Of a stretch of 39,491 nucleotides of DNA, positions 25,127 through 33,536 are shown piece after piece. How positions within the stretch are numbered: the first letter of the stretch is position 1; each line of letters opens with the position of its first letter. The DNA is taken from contig NZ_CALXEG010000029.1 of assembly GCF_944387275.1 (NCBI RefSeq), forward strand, positions 1-39,491. Reading direction: 5' to 3'. Below the pieces are notes generated by a model. The model was not told where the DNA came from and did no database searches. It saw only the letters and a program-made list of their open reading frames with translations. The DNA is from an uncultured Pseudoflavonifractor sp. (GTDB lineage: Bacteria; Bacillota; Clostridia; Oscillospirales; Oscillospiraceae). A program made the position numbers and the translations under genes.

Positions 25127-25166
25127 TACAGGGAACGGCGGCAATCCCAAAGATTTGGAGTTTCCT

Positions 25167-26825
25167 ATGAAAAAAAAGCTGATGCAATTTGCAGCGCTGG
25201 CTCTTGCAGCCGCGCTGGCGCTCCCTGCGCTTCCCGTGCCCGCCCAGGCGGCCAGCATCCCCATGAGTTCCAGCATCCGTATCGGGCTGACCTACGGTAC
25301 CGACGCCGTCCCCGGCGCCAACCTGCTCAACAGCACCGGCAGCGGCTACCGGCTGGGCTACTATGACGACAGCCTCAACTTCGTCCAGCTGGGCTATACC
25401 GCGGAGACGGGCATCTCAGTGGTCAAGACCCAGAACGTGTGGTACGGCCCCCTCTCCAGCGGTCTGAACGGCTATACCGACGCCCAGACCTCGTCCATCG
25501 CCGTGGGCTGCTACCACATCCAGCTGCCGGGCACTTATACGACCTTTGAGCAGGCGTCCGCTGCGGCGGCTGCTGTGTCCGGCGGATTCCCCGCCTGGAC
25601 CAACGGGACCTATACGGTCCGGATGGGGGCCTACCTCACCTCGGAGGAGGCCAATACGGCCCTGACCGCACTGGGCGTCTCGGGCGCCACGGTTACCGGC
25701 ACCAGCAGCTACGGCGTGTCTGTGGTCAAGACGGGCACCAGCACCATTCTCTTTCAGTTCGACGGCGGCGCGTCCCTCTCTCTGGGGGTGCTGCCCGGGC
25801 TGGACAACTCGGTCAAGACCCTGACCTGGTACGCCAAGCAGAAGTACTACGGCGGGTTCCGCTACCAGCGCATCAACGGCGGCAACCTGACGGTGGTCAA
25901 TGTGGTGGACCGGGAGGACTACATCAACTGCGTCATCTCCCAGGAGATGAGCCCCTCCTGGCCGTTGGAGGCCCTGAAGGCCCAGGCGGTTACCGCCCGG
26001 AGCTATGCAGCCTCCTGCACGGGACGCCACACCTCCAGCGGCTTTGACCTGTGCGCCTCCACCCACTGCCAGGCCTATCCCGGCGCAGGCTCTGTCAACG
26101 ACAATACATACCGGGCAGCCCAGGAGACGTCAGGCCAGTACGTATGGTACAACGGATCCATTGCGGAGACCTATTATTTCTCCTCGGACGGCGGCGCTAC
26201 GGAGAGCGCCAAGAACGTCTGGGGCGGCGACCTGCCCTACCTGGTTGGTGTCACGGATCCCTGGGAGGCCACGGTGGCCAGCAAAATTTCCGGCTACAAC
26301 TGGAGCTATACCTTTACCGCCGATGAGCTGGCTGCCAAGCTGCGCTCCTCCGGCCGCAACTGCGGCACGCTGGCCAGCGTGCGGGTGTCGGAATACACAG
26401 CCACAGGAAATGTAAGGGCGTTGACCTTTACGGATACAAAGGGCAGCAGCTGGACCATCACCGGCTGCGACAACTGCCGGATCTTCCTGGGCGTGAAGTC
26501 GCCCCGGTTCACCGTCACCGGAGGAAGCGGCGGGAGCTACTACGTTAACGAGGACGGCGGAACGCTGTCCTCTGTCTCGGGTGCCTACGCCATTGACGGC
26601 GGCGGAAATGTGTCCGCCATCAGCGGCACGCCCTATGTCATCACCGGCAGCGGCACAGAGGTGCTGACCTCCTCCGGCTCCACAGGCGGCAGCTTCACCT
26701 TCACCGGAGCCGGCTACGGCCACAACGTGGGCATGAGCCAGTGGGGCGCCTACGCCATGGCCCAGGCAGGGAAGACCTATGTGGACATTCTGAAGTTCTA
26801 CTACACCGGCGTGGAGATCCGATAA
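25167..26825 (+). CDS. Secreted SpoIID/LytB domain protein with SPOR-like repeat
   Basis: 552 residues. Sec signal peptide (about 1-28: MKKKLMQ, hydrophobic core, then PAQA cleavage). The region about 150-190 ([19 protein letters not shown]) resembles a SPOR peptidoglycan-binding repeat. The SpoIID domain starts around 230 ([37 protein letters not shown]) and includes [36 protein letters not shown] closes the protein. SpoIID is a lytic transglycosylase acting on denuded glycan strands in engulfment; LytB modifies amidases. This longer, secreted form may act on vegetative wall as well. ATG at 25167 has TGGAG 6 bases upstream. queA follows after 49 bases. Confidence 0.9.
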   Translation: MKKKLMQFAALALAAALALPALPVPAQAASIPMSSSIRIGLTYGTDAVPGANLLNSTGSGYRLGYYDDSLNFVQLGYTAETGISVVKTQNVWYGPLSSGLNGYTDAQTSSIAVGCYHIQLPGTYTTFEQASAAAAAVSGGFPAWTNGTYTVRMGAYLTSEEANTALTALGVSGATVTGTSSYGVSVVKTGTSTILFQFDGGASLSLGVLPGLDNSVKTLTWYAKQKYYGGFRYQRINGGNLTVVNVVDREDYINCVISQEMSPSWPLEALKAQAVTARSYAASCTGRHTSSGFDLCASTHCQAYPGAGSVNDNTYRAAQETSGQYVWYNGSIAETYYFSSDGGATESAKNVWGGDLPYLVGVTDPWEATVASKISGYNWSYTFTADELAAKLRSSGRNCGTLASVRVSEYTATGNVRALTFTDTKGSSWTITGCDNCRIFLGVKSPRFTVTGGSGGSYYVNEDGGTLSSVSGAYAIDGGGNVSAISGTPYVITGSGTEVLTSSGSTGGSFTFTGAGYGHNVGMSQWGAYAMAQAGKTYVDILKFYYTGVEIR

Positions 26826-26874
26826 ACCAATCCGGCGTGTTATTTTCAATCTGAAAGCAGGGAACAACAAGAGC

Positions 26875-27906
26875 ATGGAACTGAAAACATCTGATTTTTA
26901 CTACGACCTTCCCCAGGAGCTGATCGCCCAGACGCCGCTGGACCGGCGGGACGGCTCCCGGCTGATGGTGCTCAACAAGGAGACGGGGGAGACCTCCCAC
27001 CACCACTTCTATGAGCTGCCCAACTTCCTCCGCCCCGGCGACTGCCTGGTGCTCAACGACTCCCGGGTGCTGCCCGCCCGTCTGCTGGGCCACCGGGAGC
27101 CCACGGGGGGCGCAGTGGAGGTGCTGCTGCTCATCGACCGGGGCAACAAGGTGTGGGAGTGCCTGGTGCGGCCCGGCCGGAAGGTGAAGCCGGGCACCAA
27201 ACTCTCCTTCGGCGACGGCCTGCTGACCGCCGATGTGCTGGAGGAGGTGGAGGGCGGAAACCGGCTGATCGAGTTCCACTATGAGGGGATTTTCCTGGAG
27301 ATCCTGGAGCAGCTGGGCAAGATGCCCCTGCCGCCCTATATCAAGGAGGAGCTCAACGACCCGGAGCGGTACCAGACGGTGTACTCCCGTGAGGTGGGCT
27401 CCGCCGCCGCTCCCACCGCCGGTCTCCACTTTACAAAGGAGCTGCTGGCTCAGATCGAGGCCATGGGCGTGCGCCTGGCCTATGTGACCCTCCATGTGGG
27501 CCTGGGCACCTTCCGGCCTGTGAAGGAGGAGAACATCACGGACCACGAGATGCACGCCGAGTACTGCATGATCTCCCAGAAGACGGCGGATATCATCAAT
27601 GAGACCAAGGCCAACGGCGGCCGGGTCATCTGTGTGGGCACCACCTCCTGCCGGACCATTGAGAGCTGGGCGGCTGAGGACGGCACGCTGAAGGAGAGCG
27701 CCGGCTGGACCAGCATTTATATCTACCCCGGCTACCGCTTTAAGGCGCTGGACTGCCTCATCACCAACTTCCACCTGCCTGAGTCCACGCTGATCATGCT
27801 GGTGTCCGCCCTGGCGGGACGGGAGCACATTCTGGCGGCCTATGAGGAGGCGGTGCGGGAGAAGTACCGGTTCTTCTCCTTCGGCGACGCCATGTTTATC
27901 TGCTGA
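26875..27906 (+). CDS. queA: S-adenosylmethionine:tRNA ribosyltransferase-isomerase
   Basis: 343 residues. Moves the ribosyl group of S-adenosylmethionine onto preQ1 at tRNA position 34 to make epoxyqueuosine. Family signatures: [52 protein letters not shown] and [15 protein letters not shown]. The ribosome site (AGCAGGGA) is rather far from the ATG. Adjacent to tgt, the preceding step of the pathway; no preQ1 synthesis genes are in the window. Confidence 0.98.
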   Translation: MELKTSDFYYDLPQELIAQTPLDRRDGSRLMVLNKETGETSHHHFYELPNFLRPGDCLVLNDSRVLPARLLGHREPTGGAVEVLLLIDRGNKVWECLVRPGRKVKPGTKLSFGDGLLTADVLEEVEGGNRLIEFHYEGIFLEILEQLGKMPLPPYIKEELNDPERYQTVYSREVGSAAAPTAGLHFTKELLAQIEAMGVRLAYVTLHVGLGTFRPVKEENITDHEMHAEYCMISQKTADIINETKANGGRVICVGTTSCRTIESWAAEDGTLKESAGWTSIYIYPGYRFKALDCLITNFHLPESTLIMLVSALAGREHILAAYEEAVREKYRFFSFGDAMFIC

Positions 27907-27941
27907 AGCGGGCATAAATCAAAAGAGATAGGAGTTTTTGC

Positions 27942-29081
27942 GTGTTTGAAGTAGTGAAGACCCAGGGCAGGGCCCGGCGGGGCGTGTTTACCTGTGCCCA
28001 CGGCACAGCCCAGACCCCTGTTTTCATGAACGTGGGCACCCAGGGCGCCATCAAGGGTGCGGTGTCGGCCCACGACCTGAAGGATGTGGGCTGCCAGATC
28101 GAGCTGTCCAACACCTACCACCTCCACCTCCGTCCGGGTGACGGCGTCGTGAAGGAGATGGGCGGCCTCCACAAGTTTATGGACTGGGACGGCCCCATTC
28201 TCACCGACTCCGGCGGGTTCCAGGTGTTCTCCCTGTCCGGCCTGCGGAAGATCACGGAAGAGGGAGTCACCTTCGCCTCCCACATCGACGGCCGCCGGGT
28301 CTTTATGGGCCCGGAGGAGAGTATGCGCATCCAGTCCAACCTGGGCAGCGACATTGCCATGGCCTTTGACGAGTGCGTGGCCAACCCCTCCACCCGGGAG
28401 TACGTGAAGCCCTCCTGCGAGCGGACGCTGCGGTGGCTGGAGCGGTGCAAGGCAGAGCACGACCGGCTCAACAGCCTGCCCGACACGGTCAACCCGGACC
28501 AGATGCTCTTCGGCATCAACCAGGGGGGCATTTACCCCGACCTGCGGGTGTGGCACATGCAGGAGATCGCCAAGATCGACTGCGACGGCTACGCCATCGG
28601 CGGCCTGGCGGTGGGTGAGCCCACCCAGACCATGTACGACATCATCGACGCTGTGGAGCCCCACATGCCCAAGGACAAGCCCCGGTATCTGATGGGGGTG
28701 GGCACGCCCTCCAACATCATTGAGGCGGTTGCCCGGGGCGTGGACTTCTTCGACTGCGTCATGCCGGCCCGCAACGCCCGCCATGGGAAGCTGTACACCT
28801 GGGAGGGCACCCTGAACATCAAGAATGAGAAGTACAAGACCGACCCCACCCCCATCGACCCCACCTGCACCTGTCCGGCCTGCCAGTCCTTCTCCCGGGC
28901 CTATCTGCGCCACCTGTTTGCGGCGGGGGAGATGCTGGCCATGCGCCTGGCGGTGCTCCACAATCTCCACTTCTACAATGAGCTGATGGTCCGCATCCGG
29001 GCGGCTCTGGACGAGGGTACCTTTGAGGAGTTCCGGCGGACGTACAGCGGAAAATTGGACGCGCCCATCGGAAATTCGTAA
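27942..29081 (+). CDS. tgt: Queuine/preQ1 tRNA-guanine transglycosylase
   Basis: 379 residues. Exchanges guanine 34 for preQ1 in tRNAs with GUN anticodons. Asp89 (ILTDSGGFQVFS) and nucleophile Asp271 (FFDCVMPARNARHG) are present; the zinc site is Cys309, Cys311, Cys314 and His340. Start is GTG at 27942 with AGGAG 7 bases upstream. 35 bases after queA, presumably cotranscribed. Confidence 0.98.
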   Translation: MFEVVKTQGRARRGVFTCAHGTAQTPVFMNVGTQGAIKGAVSAHDLKDVGCQIELSNTYHLHLRPGDGVVKEMGGLHKFMDWDGPILTDSGGFQVFSLSGLRKITEEGVTFASHIDGRRVFMGPEESMRIQSNLGSDIAMAFDECVANPSTREYVKPSCERTLRWLERCKAEHDRLNSLPDTVNPDQMLFGINQGGIYPDLRVWHMQEIAKIDCDGYAIGGLAVGEPTQTMYDIIDAVEPHMPKDKPRYLMGVGTPSNIIEAVARGVDFFDCVMPARNARHGKLYTWEGTLNIKNEKYKTDPTPIDPTCTCPACQSFSRAYLRHLFAAGEMLAMRLAVLHNLHFYNELMVRIRAALDEGTFEEFRRTYSGKLDAPIGNS

Positions 29082-29088
29082 AGAGGAC

Positions 29089-29117
29089 TTGCCAAGTGGT
29101 GAGAATGCCGCTATAAT
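29089..29117 (+). promoter_or_regulatory. yajC promoter
   Basis: TTGCCA (29089-29094), 17-base spacer, TATAAT (29112-29117), starting 8 bases after the tgt stop. Confidence 0.8.
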
Positions 29118-29173
29118 GTATAAAGTTGCCACAGGGCAAAGGGGCAGAAATACTGTATTTGGAGGAATTGACC

Positions 29174-29473
29174 TTGGATATCATTTCCATCGTAATGATC
29201 GTCGCAATGCTGGCCATCTTCTACTTCCTGCTGATCCGGCCGGAAAACAAGAAGAAAAAGGCCATGGCCGAGATGCGCAACAGCCTGGCGGTGGGCGACC
29301 TGATCACCACCATCGGCGGCATCGTGGGAACCATCTGCGCCGTGAAGGAGGACACCATTGTCATCGAGACCGGCGCCGACCGGGTGCGCATCGAGTTCAC
29401 CAAGTGGGCTGTGTCCACCAAGGGCACCCAAACCTCTGAGGACTCCGCTCCCGCCAAGGAAGACAAGAAATAA
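29174..29473 (+). CDS. yajC: Preprotein translocase subunit YajC
   Basis: 99 residues. A single N-terminal membrane helix (about 3-21, ISIVMIVAMLAIFYFLLIRP) followed by the conserved QNKKKKA-like stretch (ENKKKKAMAEMRNSLAVGD) and a small beta domain (ITTIGGIVGTICAVKEDTIVIE). It is a SecDF accessory. TTG at 29174 is chosen because GGAGG (29161-29165) lies 8 bases upstream and the helix begins at once. Standard place after tgt; secD and secF do not follow here. Confidence 0.93.
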   Translation: MDIISIVMIVAMLAIFYFLLIRPENKKKKAMAEMRNSLAVGDLITTIGGIVGTICAVKEDTIVIETGADRVRIEFTKWAVSTKGTQTSEDSAPAKEDKK

Positions 29474-29485
29474 CTCCACTGCAAG

Positions 29486-29519
29486 ACAGTCGGCCGCACA
29501 TGCGGCCGGCTGTTTTTTA
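29486..29519 (+). terminator. yajC terminator
   Basis: 12-bp stem (29486-29497 with 29502-29513, one G-U), ACAT loop, ending in TTTTTT. Confidence 0.9.
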
Positions 29520-29613
29520 TGCGCCGGATCTCAGAAGCGAAAAAGCAGACATGCCGGACGGAACAATGGCATATAATCCACCAGACAAGCACAATGTCTG
29601 GGAGGGGAATGGA

Positions 29614-30036
29614 ATGAAACATGTAGAAGAGGACCAGGGAGCCAGACTGGTCCGCTGTGTACTGGGCGTGCTTCTGGGGGGCGGCGTGGCGCTGCTGGCC
29701 TGCTTTCTCTTTCTGCTGCTGGCCTCCGTAGGCATCTCCAGGGGATGGATCGGGGAACAGCTGATGTATCAGGTCACCATTGTGGGCTGCGTCATCGGCG
29801 GCTTTTCCGGCGGGACGGCTGCCATCCGCCGCTGCCGCTCCAGGGCGCTGATTGTGGGCTTGCTGACGGGCTGTGTGTTTTTTCTGATCCTGCTCACAGT
29901 GGGTGTGATCTTCTTCGGACCTGCCGCTCCGGAGGAGGGGCTGGCCCTTCTCTGCGGCGCTCTGTGCGGCGGCGCAGCGGCCGGCCTGCTGGGCGGAAAA
30001 CGGCCCGCAAGGAAAAAGCGGAAGAGCCGCCGCTAA
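29614..30036 (+). CDS. Small four-helix membrane protein (TIGR04086/YrzE-like)
   Basis: 140 residues. Four predicted membrane helices at about 12-38, 52-70, 78-101 and 109-127, with glycine-rich helices 2 and 4, and a basic tail KRPARKKRKSRR. This matches the TIGR04086 (YrzE-like) family, which I recall as often being next to the SCIFF genes in Clostridia; here SCIFF follows 78 bases later. Function unknown. GGAGGGG lies about 7 bases before the ATG. A TATAAT at 29572-29577 could be its -10, but no -35 is seen. Confidence 0.8.
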   Translation: MKHVEEDQGARLVRCVLGVLLGGGVALLACFLFLLLASVGISRGWIGEQLMYQVTIVGCVIGGFSGGTAAIRRCRSRALIVGLLTGCVFFLILLTVGVIFFGPAAPEEGLALLCGALCGGAAAGLLGGKRPARKKRKSRR

Positions 30037-30043
30037 AAATGGA

Positions 30044-30072
30044 TTGAAAAGAACCGCTTCCTATGCTATAAT
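30044..30072 (+). promoter_or_regulatory. SCIFF peptide promoter
   Basis: TTGAAA (30044-30049), 17-base spacer, TATAAT (30067-30072). Near-consensus; it starts 8 bases after the membrane protein gene. Confidence 0.87.
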
Positions 30073-30114
30073 GAATCGAAGCTCCAAAAAACGACAGTGG
30101 AGGAGGGGAAACAG

Positions 30115-30258
30115 ATGAAGCATGTGAAGACGCTTAACGGCGCTACCCTGAAGAACAGCGCTGCTCACGGCGGCTGCGGCGAGTGCCAGACTTCTTGCCA
30201 GTCCGCTTGTAAGACCTCTTGCACGGTTGCCAACCAGAAGTGCGAGAACAACAAGTAA
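30115..30258 (+). CDS. SCIFF ranthipeptide precursor (six cysteines in forty-five residues)
   Basis: 47 residues: begins MKHVKTLNGATLKNSAAHGG, then six cysteines in 24 residues in the pattern C-x2-C-x3-C-x3-C-x3-C-x6-C, ending CENNK. This is the SCIFF family, conserved across Clostridia. Its maturase forms thioether links from the cysteines, so the product is a ranthipeptide-type RiPP; it has been linked to signalling in some clostridia. GGAGGGG lies about 8 bases before the ATG. The gene has its own strong promoter and a hairpin after it, so the peptide is probably made in excess over its enzyme. Confidence 0.95.
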   Translation: MKHVKTLNGATLKNSAAHGGCGECQTSCQSACKTSCTVANQKCENNK

Positions 30259-30274
30259 GTCGAACAACAAGACT

Positions 30275-30307
30275 GGAAACGGGGTGGGTTTTGCCCACCC
30301 CGTTTCC
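30275..30307 (+). other. Strong hairpin between SCIFF peptide and maturase
   Basis: Perfect 14-bp GC-rich stem (30275-30288 with 30294-30307, arm GGAAACGGGGTGGG) with TTTTG loop. No U-run follows, so it is not a standard terminator. It ends 25 bases before the maturase start and may stabilise the peptide message or attenuate read-through. Confidence 0.8.
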
Positions 30308-30332
30308 GTGCCTGTCATTAGGAGAGAAAAGA

Positions 30333-31715
30333 ATGGTACATACTTTTACTGCCCTCGGCGTATCCATCGCCGTGGATGTAAACAGCGGTGCTGTCCACGT
30401 GCTGGATAAGACCGCCTATGACCTGCTGGAGGCGCTGGACCGGCAGACTGCCAACCCCGGCCGGCTGGCCGAGCACTGCCCGGCGGACCTGGCCGCCCAG
30501 CTGCCCCAGTACAGCGCAGACGCGCTGGAGGAGGCCTGGCAGGATCTGCGTGGCCTTCAGGAGGAGGGGCTCCTCTTTGTGGAGGACGACTACATCGACC
30601 CCGCCGCCGCCGTGGCCATGCAGCGGGAGGCGCCCATCAAGGCCCTGTGCCTCCACGTGTCCCACGACTGCAACCTGCGCTGCAAGTACTGCTTCGCCTC
30701 CACCGGCGATTTCGGTACCGGCCACCGCATGACCATGGACTTTGAGACCGCCAAGCGGGCCATCGACTTTGTCATCGAGCGCTCCGGGAAGCGGCGGAAC
30801 ATCGAGGTAGACTTCTTTGGCGGCGAACCGCTGATGGCGATGGACACGGTGAAGAAGACGGTGGAGTACGCCCGCTCCATTGAGAAGGAGCACGGCAAGT
30901 GCTTCCGCTTTACCATCACGACCAACGGCGTCCTGCTCAACGACGAGAACATCGAGTACATCAACCGGGAGATGTCCAACGCGGTCCTGTCCATCGACGG
31001 CCGCAAGGAGGTCAACGACCGGATGCGCCCCACCGTCAACGGCAAGGGCAGCTACGACGTGATCGTCCCCAAGTTCCAGAAGCTGATTGCCGGCAGGGGA
31101 GACAAGGACTACTATCTCCGGGGCACCTTCACACGGGACAACCTGGACTTTGCCGCCGACGTGATGCACATGGCGTCCCTGGGCGCCAAGAACATCTCGG
31201 TGGAGCCCGTGGTGGGCGGCGCTGAGGACCCCTATGCCCTCCGGGAGGAGGACGTGCCTACCATCCTGGCTGAGTATGAGAAGCTGGCGGAGGAGCTGCG
31301 GGAACATCCCGAGGTGAACTTCTTCCACTTCAACGTGGACCTGGCCCAGGGCCCCTGCGTCATCAAGCGTCTGCGGGGCTGCGGCGCCGGCTGTGAGTAT
31401 GTGGCCATCACGCCGGAAGGGGATATCTACCCCTGCCACCAGTTCGTGGGCAACCTGGACTACAAGCTGGGCAACCTCTATGAGGGCACCTTCAACATGG
31501 AGATCTCCAAGGCCTTCTCCAACCTGAATATCTACACCAGGGAGGACTGCAAGAACTGCTGGGCCCGGTTCTACTGCTCCGGCGGCTGCAGCGCCTCCAA
31601 CCTGCTTGTCAATGGAGACATAAAAAAGCCTCACCATGTTGGATGCGAACTGGAGCGCAAGCGGCTGGAGTGCGCCATTGCCCTGCGGGCCATTGCGGCG
31701 GGCATGGCCGACTGA
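30333..31715 (+). CDS. SCIFF radical SAM maturase (SPASM domain)
   Basis: 460 residues. It converts the SCIFF peptide to a thioether-linked product. N-terminal peptide-recognition (RRE/PqqD-like) region about 1-95; radical SAM cluster motif CNLRCKYC with Cys113, Cys117, Cys120; FFGGEPL (161-167); SPASM region with Cys350, 354, 368, 406, 409, 415, 419 and 438 for two auxiliary iron-sulfur clusters. Characterised relatives are the maturases of thermophilic clostridia (CteB, Tte1186). ATG at 30333 has AGGAG 8 bases upstream; a longer open frame overlapping the peptide gene is rejected. No exporter or peptidase gene is adjacent. Confidence 0.96.
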   Translation: MVHTFTALGVSIAVDVNSGAVHVLDKTAYDLLEALDRQTANPGRLAEHCPADLAAQLPQYSADALEEAWQDLRGLQEEGLLFVEDDYIDPAAAVAMQREAPIKALCLHVSHDCNLRCKYCFASTGDFGTGHRMTMDFETAKRAIDFVIERSGKRRNIEVDFFGGEPLMAMDTVKKTVEYARSIEKEHGKCFRFTITTNGVLLNDENIEYINREMSNAVLSIDGRKEVNDRMRPTVNGKGSYDVIVPKFQKLIAGRGDKDYYLRGTFTRDNLDFAADVMHMASLGAKNISVEPVVGGAEDPYALREEDVPTILAEYEKLAEELREHPEVNFFHFNVDLAQGPCVIKRLRGCGAGCEYVAITPEGDIYPCHQFVGNLDYKLGNLYEGTFNMEISKAFSNLNIYTREDCKNCWARFYCSGGCSASNLLVNGDIKKPHHVGCELERKRLECAIALRAIAAGMAD

Positions 31716-31745
31716 TATACAAAGTGTAATTATACAAAATGTAAT
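31716..31745 (+). repeat. Tandem 15-bp repeats, each an inverted repeat TACA-N3-TGTA
   Basis: TATACAAAGTGTAAT (31716-31730) and TATACAAAATGTAAT (31731-31745) differ by one base and start right after the maturase stop. Each holds TACA-N3-TGTA. This looks like a double operator for a dimeric regulator, or a conserved 3' element; no promoter is directly beside it. Confidence 0.6.
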
Positions 31746-31814
31746 CGCTGAGACGGCGGCAAAAAATTGGCTTTATCGGCCTAGATACCGAGAAAAATAG
31801 AACATTTATCGACA

Positions 31815-31846
31815 GAAAGGGCGGGCTCCGAAGAGCCCGCCCTTTC
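31815..31846 (+). terminator. Terminator after the SCIFF locus
   Basis: Perfect 14-bp stem (31815-31828 with 31833-31846) with the CGAA tetraloop. The U-tract is short. The rest of the 280-base gap to proC is AT-rich and holds the proC promoter. Confidence 0.72.
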
Positions 31847-31934
31847 CCTATGTAGATATAGTTAACATAATCTGTTTTACATAATATTTTGTCATAATAC
31901 ACAAAAATAATTTTTTTGCTTTATATTTCTTGCG

Positions 31935-31963
31935 TTGATTCTTCGAAAGGAATATATTATTAT
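31935..31963 (+). promoter_or_regulatory. proC promoter
   Basis: TTGATT (31935-31940), 17-base spacer, TATTAT (31958-31963), within an AT-rich stretch that differs from the rest of the window. Confidence 0.65.
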
Positions 31964-31995
31964 TCATAAACTAGGTTAAAAAGAAGGTCTGTCAC

Positions 31996-32790
31996 TTGAA
32001 ATTGGGATTTATTGGTGCTGGCAATATGTCGGGCGCAATTTTGGACGGCGTTTTAAAGGGCGGCCTTCTCCAGGCGGAGCAGCTGTGGGTCTCCAACCGC
32101 CACCAGGATAAGCTGGAGCGCTTTGCCCGACTGGGCGTCCACACCACCACGGACAACTGCCGGGTGGCCCGTGAAGCTGATCTGGTCATCCTTGGCATCA
32201 AGCCCCAGATGTTCGGCGAGGTGCTGCCCCAGATTGCGGATGAGGTGAAGGGCAAAGGCGTGCTCTCCATTTCGCCCGGGTACTCCCTGGCTTGGCTGCG
32301 GGAGCAGCTGCCCGGCTGTCACGTGATGCGGGCCATGCCCAACACGCCGCTGCTGGTGGGAAAGGGCTGTACCGCCCTGGCGCAGAAGAGCGGCGATGTG
32401 CCCGAGGACCTCTTCGAGGAGGTAAAGGCCGTGTTCTCTTCCGCGGGCGAGGTGTTTGTGGTGCCGGAGGATCTGATCGACGCGGTGATCGCCATCGCCG
32501 GCTCCTCACCGGCCTATTTCTTCCGTATGGCCGACGCCATGGTGCAGGCCGGACAGGCCCTGGGCCTGGAGCCGGAGCAGGCGCTGCGTATGGCAGCCCT
32601 CACCATGGAGGGCTCGGCCCGCATGCTGCTGGAGAGCGGGAAGACCGCCGGGGAGCTGACTCGGCAGGTGTGTTCGCCCGGCGGCACCACGCTGGCGGCT
32701 CTGACCGCCTTTGATGACCACCACTTTGAGGGTATGGTGAACGAGGCCATGGAGCGCTGTGTCCGCCGCTCTCAGGAGCTGGGCAAGTAA
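31996..32790 (+). CDS. proC: Pyrroline-5-carboxylate reductase
   Basis: 264 residues. Last step of proline synthesis, NAD(P)H-dependent. N-terminal Rossmann GFIGAGNMSGAI; VILGIKPQ; MRAMPNTPLLVGKGCTAL; and the C-terminal GSSPAYFFRMADAM and VCSPGGTTLAAL motifs. Start is TTG at 31996 with AAGAAGG 8 bases upstream. It seems to lead a proC-spoIIM-xerD unit. Confidence 0.97.
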   Translation: MKLGFIGAGNMSGAILDGVLKGGLLQAEQLWVSNRHQDKLERFARLGVHTTTDNCRVAREADLVILGIKPQMFGEVLPQIADEVKGKGVLSISPGYSLAWLREQLPGCHVMRAMPNTPLLVGKGCTALAQKSGDVPEDLFEEVKAVFSSAGEVFVVPEDLIDAVIAIAGSSPAYFFRMADAMVQAGQALGLEPEQALRMAALTMEGSARMLLESGKTAGELTRQVCSPGGTTLAALTAFDDHHFEGMVNEAMERCVRRSQELGK

Positions 32791-32845
32791 GGCTGTCCTT
32801 CTAATTCCTCCGGGGCACGCATAGGCTGTCGTGGAGGTGACGGCC

Positions 32846-33475
32846 ATGCGCAGAGCTGTGGCAGGGGTGTGGGATGTCCCCGCGGAGGGCGGAGGACCCG
32901 CCCTTGCAGTGATCGGGGTCTGCTTTTTCCTGGGCAGCGCGGCAGGGTGCCTGCTGGCCGCCGCAGCGGGAGGCAGCGGTGCGGAGAGCCTGACGGCCTA
33001 CGTTCAGGGTTTTCTCTCAGCCGCAGGGGAGGGGAGCGTACAGCCGCCCGCCCTGCTTCCGCTGATGTGGGATGTGCTCCGCTGGCCCATTTTTACGGTG
33101 GCTCTGGGGTTTACCGCCCTGGGGGTACTCGGTATTCCAATCTTATTTTCCGTCCGGGGATTTCTGTTGTCCTTTGCAGTGTCCTCCTTTGTTCGAATGT
33201 TCGGCAGTGAGGGCTGCTTTGCGGCCGCGCTGATTTTCGGTGTATCCGGGGCAGTCAGCATCCCGGCGCTCTTTGTTCTGGGCGTTCAGGGGCTGGCGGC
33301 GTCGGCCCGCCTGGCCGGGCGGACCATGGGGGAGAGCAGGAGAGGCTCCCCCTTCGGCCGGGCCTACTTTTTGCGCTGCGGCATGTGCGCCGGGGCGTTC
33401 TGTGTGTGTATACTGCTGGAATATCTGGCGGTCCCCACCCTTGTGGCGTGGGCGGCCGGAATGCTGGCGGCATAG
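32846..33475 (+). CDS. Stage II sporulation protein M-like membrane protein
   Basis: 209 residues, about five membrane segments (near 19-40, 81-101, 104-118, 125-152, 178-205). SpoIIM is part of the SpoIID-SpoIIM-SpoIIP engulfment complex, and spoIIM next to xerD is a common clostridial order. The sequence is weakly conserved, so the call leans on size, topology (GIPILFSVRGFLLSF), and place before xerD. ATG at 32846 with GGAGGTGA upstream is preferred to GTG at 32831. Confidence 0.7.
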   Translation: MRRAVAGVWDVPAEGGGPALAVIGVCFFLGSAAGCLLAAAAGGSGAESLTAYVQGFLSAAGEGSVQPPALLPLMWDVLRWPIFTVALGFTALGVLGIPILFSVRGFLLSFAVSSFVRMFGSEGCFAAALIFGVSGAVSIPALFVLGVQGLAASARLAGRTMGESRRGSPFGRAYFLRCGMCAGAFCVCILLEYLAVPTLVAWAAGMLAA

Positions 33476-33536
33476 GCGTGTCCCTGCCAAAGGGCAGAGC
33501 CGCCGAATTCTACATAGGATGGAGACGCGGCAGGGG

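Noticed and set aside
26701..29132. Two long minus-strand open frames opposite queA and tgt
   Set aside because: Shadows of GC-biased genes; no start signals or recognisable domain.
29572..29577. TATAAT as a promoter for the small membrane protein gene
   Set aside because: A good -10 but no -35 within 15-19 bases and no extended -10; kept only as a note.
31609..31902. Possible 97-codon minus-strand gene in the SCIFF-proC gap
   Set aside because: It overlaps the maturase end and the terminator, has no ribosome site and no family resemblance.
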